Shown here: positions 1 through 7,481 of the stretch, piece after piece | Layout of the letters: the number at the start of each line of letters is the position of its first letter | How positions within the stretch are numbered: the first letter of the stretch is position 1 | Assembly: GCA_020853815.1 (NCBI GenBank) | Contig: JADYYE010000055.1 | Coordinates: 1 to 42,503 of the forward strand | Direction: 5' to 3' | Length of the DNA stretch: 42,503 bases | Origin: Phycisphaerales bacterium | Lineage (GTDB): Bacteria > Planctomycetota > Phycisphaerae > Phycisphaerales > UBA1924 | Position numbers and translations under genes: made by a program | The notes under the pieces: generated by a model | The model's database searches: none | The model's input: the letters and a program-made list of their open reading frames with translations, nothing else | What the model was told of the DNA's origin: nothing

Positions 1-126
1 GAATACGGCGCCGCCATCAAACGACTCCCTTTCTTCCCACCAGAAAGGGAACCTACCGCATCACCACGCCTGGCGCAACCCGTCCGTGCGCCGAACAGCG
101 CTAGATTTGGGCTCAAGGCGCTCTAG
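1..126 (+). CDS. possible 3' end of a gene cut by the window start
   Basis: One frame is open from the first base to a TAG at 124-126, giving 41 residues that start EYGAAIKRLPFF. The visible part is rich in Pro, Arg and Ala, shows no motif I recognise, and is too short to classify. An open stretch of this length is common by chance at this GC content, so this may not be a gene. Confidence 0.22.
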   Translation, partial: EYGAAIKRLPFFPPEREPTASPRLAQPVRAPNSARFGLKAL

Positions 127-147
127 TCATGGCCCTCCGTCAAACCG

Positions 148-175
148 AAATTATATAAACATAATATAATATAAA
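148..175. other. AT-rich island
   Basis: Twenty-eight bases made almost only of A and T (runs such as TTATATAAAC and ATAATATAAT) stand out sharply from the GC-rich surroundings. The island lies just beyond the stop codon of the minus-strand SUMF1-like gene. It could be a transcription stop region, a protein-binding site or a relic; the sequence does not decide. Confidence 0.5.
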
Positions 176-197
176 GCGGCGACCGTGCGCGGCCGCG

Positions 198-1229
198 TCA
201 TCTTCTGCGACGGGACGCGACAAGGCAGGCGAGCGGCACGATCGTCTGCGCGCCAGTCGCCGGGACCGCAGATGCAATGCGAAAGCCATAGAGGCCCGTG
301 TCTCGCGGGCCCAGGGCATGGAAGGCGTAGATTGCATCGCCGCCAAACCCCGTCCCAGCGCGACTGCCAAACATCCAGCGTGCCTCTGGACTAGAGATTG
401 TAGAGTAGCTCTCCGTCCACTCCGGCGCGCCTCCGCTGGTGTCGAGGAGTCCCCACGGCGAGAGTGAATCGGGATAGCCCCCTAGAGGAGCGAGGTACTC
501 GCCACTGTTGCCATCGGACCAGCGGTAACTGGTCTCGCCGATGCCGGGCGGCCCGGGGATGGAGTAGTCATCAAACGCGTTCTTGTTGAGCCACCAGCCG
601 CCCTGGCCTTGGCCGTCGCGGTTGGGGTCGTAGTGCCCGGCCTTCATCGACTCGTCATAGGTCGGGAGGAAATACTTTGCTTCCGGCAGGTGGGTGAGCC
701 CGTCGCTGAACGAGCCGTCGGCGTTGTCGCCCCATGTCGACACGTCATACGCGCCGTGCAACAGCGATGCGGGATCGCTGGATTTCCCGTTGTTGAGCCA
801 GTTGCAGTACAGGGCGGCGTCGCGCCAGGAGATTCCGAAGACCGGGCGCATCGCCGAGCCCGGGAGCGTGTCGAGCGTCCATTGTCTTCCCGGGCCGTGG
901 TAGCTGGGGTCTGGTCCCGCGCCCCACTCGATCGGCCCCAGCCCGGAGAGGAAGGGCGGAAGGGAGTTGCGGTCTACGCCGTAAAAGGTGTTGGCGAATT
1001 CGAGATACTGGGCGGTGGTGGTCTCGTATTTGGCGATGCGGAAGGTGTAATCGACCCGCCCGCGCCCGAGCACGGACGAATTGGGATAGTCGTTGCTCGG
1101 GATGTTGAAGGCCTCGTTCCCGGGCGCGCCGACCGTGACGAACTCGATGCCGTAGTCCGGCTGAGCCATGGCCCGCGAGGCGACGACCGACCCAACGAGG
1201 AACGCGACGCCCAGCAACGGAGCTTTCAT
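198..1229 (-). CDS. secreted SUMF1/FGE-sulfatase-domain protein with PEP-CTERM-like tail (copy 1)
   Basis: Protein of 343 aa. The ATG at 1229 is chosen because a GGAGGT ribosome site lies directly upstream and the product then begins with a signal peptide ending in ASRAMA. The body has the SUMF1 (formylglycine-generating enzyme-like) layout: RGRVDYTFRIAKYETTTAQY near the start, CNWLNN in the middle, PWGLLDTSGGAPEW (the usual GNVWEW position) and a late YGFRIAS. The catalytic cysteine motif of true FGE enzymes is not seen, so activity as an FGE is unlikely; many such domains are C-type-lectin-like binding folds. The C-terminus is a short hydrophobic stretch followed by RRRR, resembling a PEP-CTERM/exosortase sorting signal with a poor PEP motif. 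It is clearly paralogous to the gene at 26591-27619, and the two share upstream repeats. Its role is unknown. Confidence 0.85.
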   Translation of the reverse strand: MKAPLLGVAFLVGSVVASRAMAQPDYGIEFVTVGAPGNEAFNIPSNDYPNSSVLGRGRVDYTFRIAKYETTTAQYLEFANTFYGVDRNSLPPFLSGLGPIEWGAGPDPSYHGPGRQWTLDTLPGSAMRPVFGISWRDAALYCNWLNNGKSSDPASLLHGAYDVSTWGDNADGSFSDGLTHLPEAKYFLPTYDESMKAGHYDPNRDGQGQGGWWLNKNAFDDYSIPGPPGIGETSYRWSDGNSGEYLAPLGGYPDSLSPWGLLDTSGGAPEWTESYSTISSPEARWMFGSRAGTGFGGDAIYAFHALGPRDTGLYGFRIASAVPATGAQTIVPLACLVASRRRR

Positions 1230-1246
1230 ACGACCTCCATCGGCTG

Positions 1247-1252
1247 AGGGTA
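1247..1252 (-). promoter_or_regulatory. candidate -10 box of SUMF1-like copy 1
   Basis: On the minus strand TACCCT is followed by 17 nt, containing GATGGAGGTC, and then the ATG. The second SUMF1 gene has TACGCT, the same 17-nt spacing and the same ribosome-site core. The shared layout supports a real promoter with a leader of about 10 nt. No -35 box is evident. Confidence 0.4.
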
Positions 1253-1286
1253 TGTGGAGCGATGAGTGATTGGGAGGGGGAGGGGA

Positions 1287-1318
1287 AGTGGCGGAGTGGC
1301 CAAGTGGCGGAGTGAATG
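1287..1318. repeat. period-8 tandem array (AGTGGCGG-type)
   Basis: Four successive octamers AGTGGCGG, AGTGGCCA, AGTGGCGG and AGTGAATG lie in the spacer upstream of SUMF1-like copy 1. The word resembles the RGTGGTCA octamers at 19563-19594. Function unknown. Confidence 0.6.
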
Positions 1319-1400
1319 AGCAGGGCCAGTGGGTGGTCGGGCATCGCGCCAAAGTCCGTGGTCATTTCCGGCCTCGGTGCGCGGGGAGCGAAGAAGGAGA

Positions 1401-1573
1401 GGTAGGCGTCGGCACGGAGCGCCGACCTACCAGGAGAATGAAGATCGTGGTCAAGGCCCGAAGGCGGGCCTTGGCCACGGCACGGGGCAAGTGGAGAAGC
1501 GAAGAGCACCGATGTCGCGGACGACATCGGTGGCACGAGAAGCCCGCGCCGGCCCGGACCGCCGGGCCACCAA
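1401..1573. repeat. mosaic of four hairpin repeat modules
   Basis: Four inverted repeats follow one another. 1401-1431: GGTAG and GTCGGC pair with GCCGAC and CTACC. 1447-1478: a 14-bp stem GTGGTCAAGGCCCG with one T-G position. 1501-1535: a perfect 10-bp stem ACCGATGTCG with loop CGGA, flanked by GAAGAGC and GGCAC. 1551-1568: GGCCCGG pairs with CCGGGCC. Versions of the second and fourth modules occur in the same order and orientation upstream of the second SUMF1 gene (26446-26530). Versions of the first and third occur just downstream of that gene (27652-27722). The third also occurs at 31241-31275. This looks like a family of short, non-coding, REP-like elements. Confidence 0.8.
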
Positions 1574-1596
1574 AAGGCACGCCGCCGCGAAGTGGG

Positions 1597-1602
1597 TACG
1601 CT
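1597..1602 (+). promoter_or_regulatory. candidate -10 box for leaderless xseB mRNA
   Basis: TACGCT ends 6 nt before the GTG start of xseB. Transcription from this box would begin at or near the GTG itself. No ribosome site precedes the start, which fits a leaderless mRNA. Confidence 0.4.
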
Positions 1603-1608
1603 GTGGGT

Positions 1609-1881
1609 GTGAGCAAACGACCCGGAAAGCACGGCGACGGCACGGAACTCACGTTCGAGGAGGCGCTCGCGCAGCTCGAGTCGATCGTTGAAAAGATCGA
1701 GGGCGGCGAGGTCGGGCTCGAATCCGCGCTGGCGGAATACGAACGCGGCGTGGCGCTCCTCAAACGCTGCCGGGAAGTTCTCGAACGCGCCGAGCAGAAG
1801 GTCGAGGAACTCTCGGCCAAGGTCGGTGAACGGGCGCGGGAAGACGATGAGGATGAAGAGGAAGACCCGGCGCCGTTCTAG
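1609..1881 (+). CDS. xseB: exodeoxyribonuclease VII small subunit
   Basis: A 90-aa protein with the full XseB helical hairpin: LTFEEALAQLESIVEKIEGG, then LESALAEYERGVALLKRCR and LERAEQKVEEL. XseB binds the large subunit XseA to form exonuclease VII, which degrades single-stranded DNA in the cytoplasm. The C-terminus carries an acidic extension (EDDEDEEEDPAPF), common in this family. The GTG at 1609 gives the usual length (about 80-90 aa); the open frame extends upstream through repeat DNA and is not believed there. Another in-frame GTG lies at 1603. No xseA is present in the window. Confidence 0.92.
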   Translation: MSKRPGKHGDGTELTFEEALAQLESIVEKIEGGEVGLESALAEYERGVALLKRCREVLERAEQKVEELSAKVGERAREDDEDEEEDPAPF

Positions 1882-1888
1882 GGAAGAA

Positions 1889-1923
1889 GGCACTGGGCAC
1901 TAGGCACTAGGCACTGGGCACTA
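1889..1923. repeat. period-7 tandem array GGCACTR
   Basis: Five consecutive heptamers, GGCACTG or GGCACTA with no other variation, lie between xseB and the prepilin peptidase gene. The reverse complement of the same word forms another array at 28008-28035. Confidence 0.75.
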
Positions 1924-2043
1924 GGGAAGAGCGGAAAAACCGGGCATTGGTGAAGGCAAGGAAGGCAACAAGGCACGCGGCATCAAGGCATCGAGGTAAA
2001 CAGCGGGCCGTAGTCGAGGGAACAGAGGGCAGGGAGGCCCTGG

Positions 2044-3435
2044 ATGACGCTGGCGGTTGAGAGTTACGAGCTCTGGTTGTGGGCCTTCGACGCCGTCAAG
2101 GTGCTGTTCATCGCGGCCCTGGGCGCGTGCATCGGCTCGCTCACCAACGTGCTGGTCTACCGCCTGCCGCGCGGGCTCAACGTCGTCACGCCGCCATCGG
2201 CGTGCCCGGCGTGCGGCACGCAACTGACCTTCGGCGAGAACATCCCCGTCTTCGGCTGGCTCCTGCTCAAGGGACGCTGCCGATTCTGCCGCGTGAAGAT
2301 CTCCAGCGAGTACCCGCTGGTCGAGGCGTTCGTGGCGGCGTTGTTCGTGTTCTTCTTCGTGCTCTACTACATGTTGCCCACGGGCACGATCGTGCTCGGG
2401 TTCGACCTGGGCTCGATCAAGCCGCGCTGGATGGCGTCGAGCGCGAGCCAGACCTGGCCGAGTTTCGCCGTGCTGCTCACGGTGCTCTCGTCGCTGGTCG
2501 CGATGACCCTGGTCGACGCCAAGACCAGCACGATCCCGCTGATTCTGACGTGGGTTCCCGCGCTGGTCGCGGTTCTGGTTCATCCGATCCATGCGTTCAT
2601 CGTGCAGCGAGCCGGCGGCCTAGGCGTCACCACGCCCGGCGAGGTCTGGACGCTCGCCACGCCCGGGCCACGCGGCTGGGGCTGGATCGGCGCGAGCATC
2701 GGCGGCGTGATTGGCCTTGGCATCGGCAATGTGCTCCTTGCAGCGGGCCTGATCCGGCGCAGCTTTGCGGATTATCAAGCATGGGAGAAGCAGGCCCTTG
2801 CCGACATGGCGAGCGCCGAGCAGGCCGCGGGCGAGCAGGCTTCCACGGGGCAAGCCGGCGGCCAGCCTCCCGCCGACGCCCCGCACAACCCGGGCGAGAT
2901 GTGGATCGCCTATCCGCACGCGCGGCGGGAGATGGTGAAGGAACTGGTGTTCCTCGCGCCGTGCCTTGGGCTGGCGATGACCGGCTGGTGGCTGGCGCGG
3001 ATGTGGGCGGGCCCTTGGAAGTTCGATGCGATCTCGGGCGAACTGCTCCCAGCGCATTTAGCCCCGCTCTGGCTGGTCGCGCTGGGCGGCGTGCTGATGG
3101 GCTACCTGATCGGCGGCGGCGTCGTCTGGGGCGTGCGGATTTTCGGGAGCCTCGGCTTTGGCAAGGAGTCGATGGGACTTGGCGATGTCCACATGATGGC
3201 GGCCGTCGGGGCGTGCATCGGGTGGATCAACTCGGTGCTGGGCTTCTTCGGCGCGGCGTTCGTGGGGTTGGCGTGGGTTCTCCTGGGCAAGCTGCTGGGC
3301 GGGCGGCTGAAGCGTGTGATGCCCTATGGCCCGTTCCTGGCGGTGTCGACTGTGCTGGTTCTCGTATGTAAACCGTTGATCGAGCTTGGGTTGCGAAAAC
3401 TGACCGGCAACATGGGCGGGGTTTTTCTGCCGTAG
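2044..3435 (+). CDS. prepilin peptidase (A24 family), long form
   Basis: A 463-aa polytopic membrane aspartic protease that cleaves the leader of type IV pilin-like or type II secretion pseudopilin precursors and usually methylates the new N-terminus. The N-terminal domain has the zinc-type cysteine pairs CPAC (54/57) and CRFC (79/82). The two catalytic aspartates fit VDAKTSTIP (Asp158) and GLGDVH (Asp381). It is much longer than the usual 250-300 aa: between the two aspartates there is an extra soluble stretch of about 110 residues rich in Ala, Gln and Glu (QAWEKQALADMASAEQAAGE and beyond). The ATG at 2044 follows a GGGAGG ribosome site. No pilin genes are nearby. The family is certain; the substrate is not known. 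Confidence 0.92.
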   Translation: MTLAVESYELWLWAFDAVKVLFIAALGACIGSLTNVLVYRLPRGLNVVTPPSACPACGTQLTFGENIPVFGWLLLKGRCRFCRVKISSEYPLVEAFVAALFVFFFVLYYMLPTGTIVLGFDLGSIKPRWMASSASQTWPSFAVLLTVLSSLVAMTLVDAKTSTIPLILTWVPALVAVLVHPIHAFIVQRAGGLGVTTPGEVWTLATPGPRGWGWIGASIGGVIGLGIGNVLLAAGLIRRSFADYQAWEKQALADMASAEQAAGEQASTGQAGGQPPADAPHNPGEMWIAYPHARREMVKELVFLAPCLGLAMTGWWLARMWAGPWKFDAISGELLPAHLAPLWLVALGGVLMGYLIGGGVVWGVRIFGSLGFGKESMGLGDVHMMAAVGACIGWINSVLGFFGAAFVGLAWVLLGKLLGGRLKRVMPYGPFLAVSTVLVLVCKPLIELGLRKLTGNMGGVFLP

Positions 3436-3653
3436 CGGTGTCTCACGGGGTCGGGCGGGGATGGGCCGCGGATGAACGCCGGTCGGGCGGGAACTTCGGC
3501 GGCCGGCGAGTGAAATCGGGAAGTGGCGAGAAACGAGTGGGAACGCCGATACCATTGGCCGCGCCGCGAGTTTTTTCGCGCGCGACTCAAGGAAATGAGC
3601 CGGGCCACGAGGATCGCGGCCCGGAGTTTGGCGACGAGTCCTTTAGCACAGGG

Positions 3654-4301
3654 ATGGCCACGATGACTGGGATCAACAGGTTCGCGAAGCTGATCGGTCT
3701 TGGCGTGCTGGCGGCGGCGACGATGGTCGCGACGGGCTGCGGCGTCGACAAGAAGGACCATGACATGGTGACTTCGGAGAACGCGGAGCTCCGCGATCGC
3801 CTGTCGACACTCGAAAACCAGTCGCGCCAGCGCGACGGCGAGGTCGCGAACCTCCAGTCGGAGAACTCACGTCTCCAGAGCGAACTGGCGGCCGCCAAGA
3901 CCCAGCCGATTCCGCAGTTCCGCGACACGGGCAGCGGCAACACCGGTGGCGGGCGCGAGACCGTCATGGTCCTGGCGGGTGATGTCGGATTCGACTCCGG
4001 CTCGGCGACGCTGAAGTCGACGGCGAAGAAGGAGCTCGACCAGATCGCGTCGCGCATCAAGCGTGAGTTCTCCGGCGCTTCAATCCGCGTCGAGGGCTAC
4101 ACCGACAGCTCTCAGCCCAACAAGATGAAGGCCCGCTTCCCGACCAACGAGGCGCTCTCCGAGGCGCGCGCGGAATCGGTGCGTGCGTACCTCGCCTCCA
4201 AGGGCGTCAACAACCCCATGAGCGCGGTGGGCTATGGCTCGGCCAAGCCCAAGTCGACCAAGGCCGCCAGCCGTCGCGTGGAAATCCACGTCGGCAACTA
4301 A
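3654..4301 (+). CDS. OmpA-family peptidoglycan-associated lipoprotein
   Basis: Protein of 215 aa. It has a lipoprotein signal ending in MVATGC (Cys29 would be lipidated), then a coiled coil from about residue 38 to 80 (ENAELRDRLSTLENQ and following). A C-terminal OmpA/Pal domain follows, with VEGYTDSS and NEALSEARAESVRAYL, the regions that bind diaminopimelate of peptidoglycan. It probably tethers the outer membrane to the cell wall. A second in-frame ATG at 3663 is an equally possible start; neither has a strong ribosome site. A strong terminator follows at 4359-4385. Upstream, CCGGGCC and GGCCCGG form a 7-bp hairpin at about 3600-3625. Confidence 0.9.
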   Translation: MATMTGINRFAKLIGLGVLAAATMVATGCGVDKKDHDMVTSENAELRDRLSTLENQSRQRDGEVANLQSENSRLQSELAAAKTQPIPQFRDTGSGNTGGGRETVMVLAGDVGFDSGSATLKSTAKKELDQIASRIKREFSGASIRVEGYTDSSQPNKMKARFPTNEALSEARAESVRAYLASKGVNNPMSAVGYGSAKPKSTKAASRRVEIHVGN

Positions 4302-4358
4302 GCGTGCTTTCGCAAGAGATCGACATCCGTCGATACGGATGAAGAACGATTGAATGAC

Positions 4359-4385
4359 AACGCCGCTCGAAAGGGCGGCGTTTTT
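4359..4385 (+). terminator. rho-independent terminator of the OmpA gene
   Basis: AACGCCGC pairs with GCGGCGTT across an 8-nt loop, and the stem runs into five Ts. It lies 58 nt after the stop codon. Confidence 0.85.
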
Positions 4386-4427
4386 CATTGGAGGAAGAGA
4401 CGGAGAGAAGAAGGGAAGAGAAGAACC

Positions 4428-4455
4428 GGGAGTGGGGAATCGGGACTGGGGACTG
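4428..4455. repeat. period-7 tandem array GGGARTG/GGGACTG
   Basis: Four heptamers GGGAGTG, GGGAATC, GGGACTG and GGGACTG. The same word family occurs at 21200-21227, 27837-27857, 32797-32824 and about 34915-34935. The rest of the 295-nt spacer up to the FAS1 gene shows no clear gene. Confidence 0.7.
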
Positions 4456-4680
4456 GTGGAGGAAGTGCGGGATCATCGCAGCGATCGGCGCGCGGCAATT
4501 GTGAGTAGGGCACACAGTCGTGCGTCCGCGTGAATCCGATCCGCCCGCTTCCGCGAAGGAGGTGGGGCAAGGCTGCACCGGCCTGACCCAAGGCACGCAC
4601 ACAACAACGAGTTCTGCGCGGCGGGTGTTCCGTGCGACGTGGATCGTCGCGCCGGTCGGTGGCCTCATGGAGCGATAGAC

Positions 4681-5634
4681 ATGAAAACGACAAGCGTTCT
4701 TGCGATTCTGGCTTTGGCGGGTACCACGAGCATCGCTCTGGCCCAGGAGTGCTCTTCCAAGTCCGCGTGCTCGGAGTCGAAGCCCGCGGTGACCGCGGCC
4801 TCGCATGTGATGGCGGACGACATCGTCGACACCGCGGTCAAGGCCGGCAAGTTCAACACGCTGGCCGCCGCCCTGAAGGCCGCCGGGCTTGTCGACACCC
4901 TGAAGGGCGCGGGCCCCTTCACGGTCTTTGCGCCGACGGACGAGGCGTTTGCCAAGCTCCCCAAGGGCACGCTCGACGAGTTGCTGAAGCCTGAGAACAA
5001 GGCGAAGCTGACCGCGATCCTCACGTACCACGTCGTCCCGGGCAGCGTGCCCGCCGCCGACGTGGCCAAGCTGTCGAACGCGACCACGGTCAACGGCCAG
5101 CGCGTGGACATCAAGGCCTCGGGGGGCAAGGTGATGATCGACGGCGCGACCGTTACCGCGACGGACGTGAAGACAAGCAACGGCGTGATCCATGTGATCG
5201 ACAGCGTGATCCTGCCCAGCAGCGACGATGTCGTTGATACCGCGGTCAAGGCGGGCAGCTTCAAGACCCTCGCCGCGGCGCTCAAGGCCGCGGGCCTGGT
5301 CGACGCCCTCAAGGGCAGCGGCCCGTTCACGGTCTTCGCGCCGACCGATGAAGCCTTTGCGAAGCTTCCCAAGGGCACGCTCGACGACCTGCTCAAGGCG
5401 GAGAACAAGGAGAAGCTGGTCTCGATCCTGAAGTATCACGTCGTGTCGGGGCGGGTCTTCTCGACCGACGCCGTGGCGGCCAAGCACGCCAAGACCCTCC
5501 AGGGCGGCGAGGTCAAGATCACCAGCGACGGCGGCGTGAAGATCGACAACGCCACCGTGGTCTCGGCGGACCTTGACGCCAGCAACGGCGTGATCCATGT
5601 GATCGACACGGTCATCATGCCCAAGGGCAAGTGA
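4681..5634 (+). CDS. secreted protein with two FAS1 (fasciclin) domains
   Basis: Protein of 317 aa. A signal peptide ends at about residue 22 (TTSIALAQ), followed by a short Cys-containing linker ([11 protein letters not shown]). Two FAS1 domains follow at about 47-180 and 182-316. Both contain the family signature [20 protein letters not shown], then YHVV and NGVIHVID. The repeats are very similar in protein and DNA, so this is a fairly recent internal duplication. FAS1 domains act in adhesion or matrix binding outside the cell. The ATG at 4681 has a GGAG ribosome site. The next genes downstream are an ECF sigma factor and an RskA-like anti-sigma factor, an arrangement known for mycobacterial fasciclin proteins controlled by SigK, so control by that sigma factor is likely but not shown. 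Confidence 0.93.
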   Translation: MKTTSVLAILALAGTTSIALAQECSSKSACSESKPAVTAASHVMADDIVDTAVKAGKFNTLAAALKAAGLVDTLKGAGPFTVFAPTDEAFAKLPKGTLDELLKPENKAKLTAILTYHVVPGSVPAADVAKLSNATTVNGQRVDIKASGGKVMIDGATVTATDVKTSNGVIHVIDSVILPSSDDVVDTAVKAGSFKTLAAALKAAGLVDALKGSGPFTVFAPTDEAFAKLPKGTLDDLLKAENKEKLVSILKYHVVSGRVFSTDAVAAKHAKTLQGGEVKITSDGGVKIDNATVVSADLDASNGVIHVIDTVIMPKGK

Positions 5635-5880
5635 TCCTCGTCCGGCGTGCTCGAGAGGGCGTGCCGGGCTTTTCTCGCTGGTGGCGCGGAGATTCATGTG
5701 GTGTGCGTTGGAGCCAAGCCGCGTCGGGATTCCTCCAAGGTCGCTCGGAGGCGAACGGCGGTGGGGGCGGTGGCGGTCGTGGGGGCGGCGAGTTACCATG
5801 ACGCTCACGGGGACCGGGATCGCGCGACTGTCTCGCGGTCCAAGGCAGCCGCTGGGGGACCGGTTCGGCGTACGGGGGCA

Positions 5881-6468
5881 TTGAGAGCCTTGGAAGAGCC
5901 GCTCCTTCAACGCGTGGCTGGTGGCGATCAGGAGGCGGTGCGCGCGTGCCTTGATCGATTCGGCGGGCTGGTGTGGTCGCTGGCGCGGCGGATGACGCCG
6001 ACGCACGCCGAGGCCGAGGACGCGGTGCAGGAGATCTTTGTCGAGGTCTGGAAGAACGCGTACCGCTACGACGCGAGCGTCGCGTCGGAGACGGCGTTCA
6101 TCGCGATGATCGCGCGTCGCCGCCTGATCGATCGTCGCCGGCGCGCCGGGCGACAACTGGACAAGAACGGGCTCCCCGAGTCCGAGCCCCCGGCCTCTCC
6201 TTCGGGCCAGATTACCGCCGACGAGCGCGAGGCCGCCGGCGCCGCCATGAGCGCGATGTCTCGTCTGAGCGACGAGCAGCAGCGGGTGCTGCGCCTGTCG
6301 CTGGTGCAGGGTTTGTCGCACGAGCGGATCGCCGGCGCCACGGGTCTGCCGCTCGGGACCGTCAAGACCCACGCGCGGCGCGGGCTCATCCGCCTGCGCG
6401 AACTCCTGAGCGCCGCGAAGAAGGACGGCGACGGCGCCCCCATCACGAGCGAAGGGGGTGCGGCATGA
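5881..6468 (+). CDS. ECF-type RNA polymerase sigma factor (SigK-like)
   Basis: Protein of 195 aa with sigma region 2 (FGGLVWSLARRM, then AEAEDAVQEIFVEVWKNAYR) and region 4 (LSDEQQRVLRLSLVQGLSHE, then GLPLGTVKTHARRGLIRLRE). It directs RNA polymerase to a small regulon and is probably held inactive by the membrane protein encoded next. The TTG at 5881 is chosen because GGGGG lies just before it and homology begins immediately after; earlier in-frame GTG codons would add non-conserved residues. Its stop codon overlaps the next start (ATGA). The 246-nt spacer before it holds no evident gene. A GC hairpin followed by TTTT near 5645-5676 may terminate the FAS1 transcript. Confidence 0.92.
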   Translation: MRALEEPLLQRVAGGDQEAVRACLDRFGGLVWSLARRMTPTHAEAEDAVQEIFVEVWKNAYRYDASVASETAFIAMIARRRLIDRRRRAGRQLDKNGLPESEPPASPSGQITADEREAAGAAMSAMSRLSDEQQRVLRLSLVQGLSHERIAGATGLPLGTVKTHARRGLIRLRELLSAAKKDGDGAPITSEGGAA

Positions 6469-7304
6469 GCGCACCCGGACGCGACATCCCGCCGCGCGCC
6501 GAGGAATTGCTCGCGGAGCGCGCCTGCTTCGGCCTGTCGCGCGATGAAGAGCGCGAGCTGTGCGAGCTGCTTTCCGAGTGCCCCGACTGCGTGGAATGGC
6601 TGGCGGTCTCGCCGCACGACCTGGCCGCGGGCGAGGTTGCCGCGGGCTGTCCGTGCGAGGGTGCCATGCCCGCGTCGCTGCGGCGCGAGGTGGAGATTCA
6701 GGCCCGCGCGTGGTGCTGCGGCCTGAGACTGACGCGTGCGCAAGCCGCGGGCGGGCGGAATGGCGCGGGCGTTGCACGGGGCGAGGCCCCCTCCCGTTGG
6801 CGGGCGCTGGCGCTGACGGGCTGGATGGCGGCCGCGGCGTGCCTTGTCGTGGTGGTGGGGCTGGCTTTGCGCGGCCCGGGTGGAACGACGCCAACGCACG
6901 CGGAGCGGATGGCGGCGGCGCAGGCCAAGGGCGATCTGGTCCGCGCCAGTTGGGGGCCGTTCAACGCGCTCGATACCGGTGAGGCGCCGGAGATCACGGG
7001 CGTGACGGGCGAGGTGGCGTGGTCGGATTCGATGCAGACGGGCGTGATGCGGTTCAGCGGCCTGCCGGCGTGCAAAGAGGGCGAGCAGTACCAGCTGTGG
7101 ATTGTGGACGCCGAAAGGGGCATTTCGCAGCGTGTGAGCGGCGCGATCTTTGGATGCGTCGGGGCGGGCGCGCTGGAAGTGCCGATCGAGCCGCAGCTGC
7201 CGATCGCCAAGGCGGCGGCGTTCGCGGTGACGCTGGAGCGTGCGGGGGGCGTGGTGGTTTCGGACATGAGGCGCCGGGTTGTTCTTGCCGCGATCGCCCG
7301 ATAA
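6465..7304 (+). CDS. RskA-like membrane anti-sigma factor
   Basis: Protein of 279 aa, translationally coupled to the sigma factor by an ATGA overlap. The N-terminal cytoplasmic part (1-110) contains RDEERELCELLSECPDC, reminiscent of anti-sigma domains but without a clear HxxxCxxC zinc motif. One membrane helix lies at about 112-135 (LTGWMAAAACLVVVVGLALR). The outer domain has the RskA features: an aromatic 'W.D..Q.GVMRFSGLPA' region, then EGEQYQLWIVDAERG. It should bind and release the ECF sigma factor in response to an envelope signal. The signal is unknown. Confidence 0.88.
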   Translation: MSAPGRDIPPRAEELLAERACFGLSRDEERELCELLSECPDCVEWLAVSPHDLAAGEVAAGCPCEGAMPASLRREVEIQARAWCCGLRLTRAQAAGGRNGAGVARGEAPSRWRALALTGWMAAAACLVVVVGLALRGPGGTTPTHAERMAAAQAKGDLVRASWGPFNALDTGEAPEITGVTGEVAWSDSMQTGVMRFSGLPACKEGEQYQLWIVDAERGISQRVSGAIFGCVGAGALEVPIEPQLPIAKAAAFAVTLERAGGVVVSDMRRRVVLAAIAR

Positions 7305-7388
7305 GAAAACCGGTGGGCAAATGCCCGAACGGCTGGGCCGATCGCAATGGATCGGGCGAATTCCCGTTGAGAAGGGTGAGAAATGTCA

Positions 7389-7418
7389 TTGACGCCCCGG
7401 CGGGCCGGGGTGTAGGCT
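7389..7418 (+). promoter_or_regulatory. sigma-70-type promoter of the metalloprotease gene
   Basis: TTGACG, an 18-nt GC-rich spacer, then TAGGCT. The predicted start near 7425 gives a leader of about 57 nt before the ATG at 7482. Confidence 0.5.
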
Positions 7419-7481
7419 CGCCGATTGTCAGGTGTCGGCCCCCCACGGGTCTGAAGTGTCCATTGCGCCAGGAGTGCAGGA

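Noticed and set aside
1921..2592. Minus-strand frame rich in Arg, Gln and Glu opposite the prepilin peptidase gene
   Set aside because: The composition is typical of an antisense shadow, and it overlaps a well-supported membrane protease gene.
4207..6894. Very long open frame on the minus strand opposite the FAS1, sigma and anti-sigma genes
   Set aside because: It is a GC-rich shadow: the plus-strand genes there have clear domains, signals and coupled starts, while the minus-strand product is Arg/His/Gly-rich with no motif.
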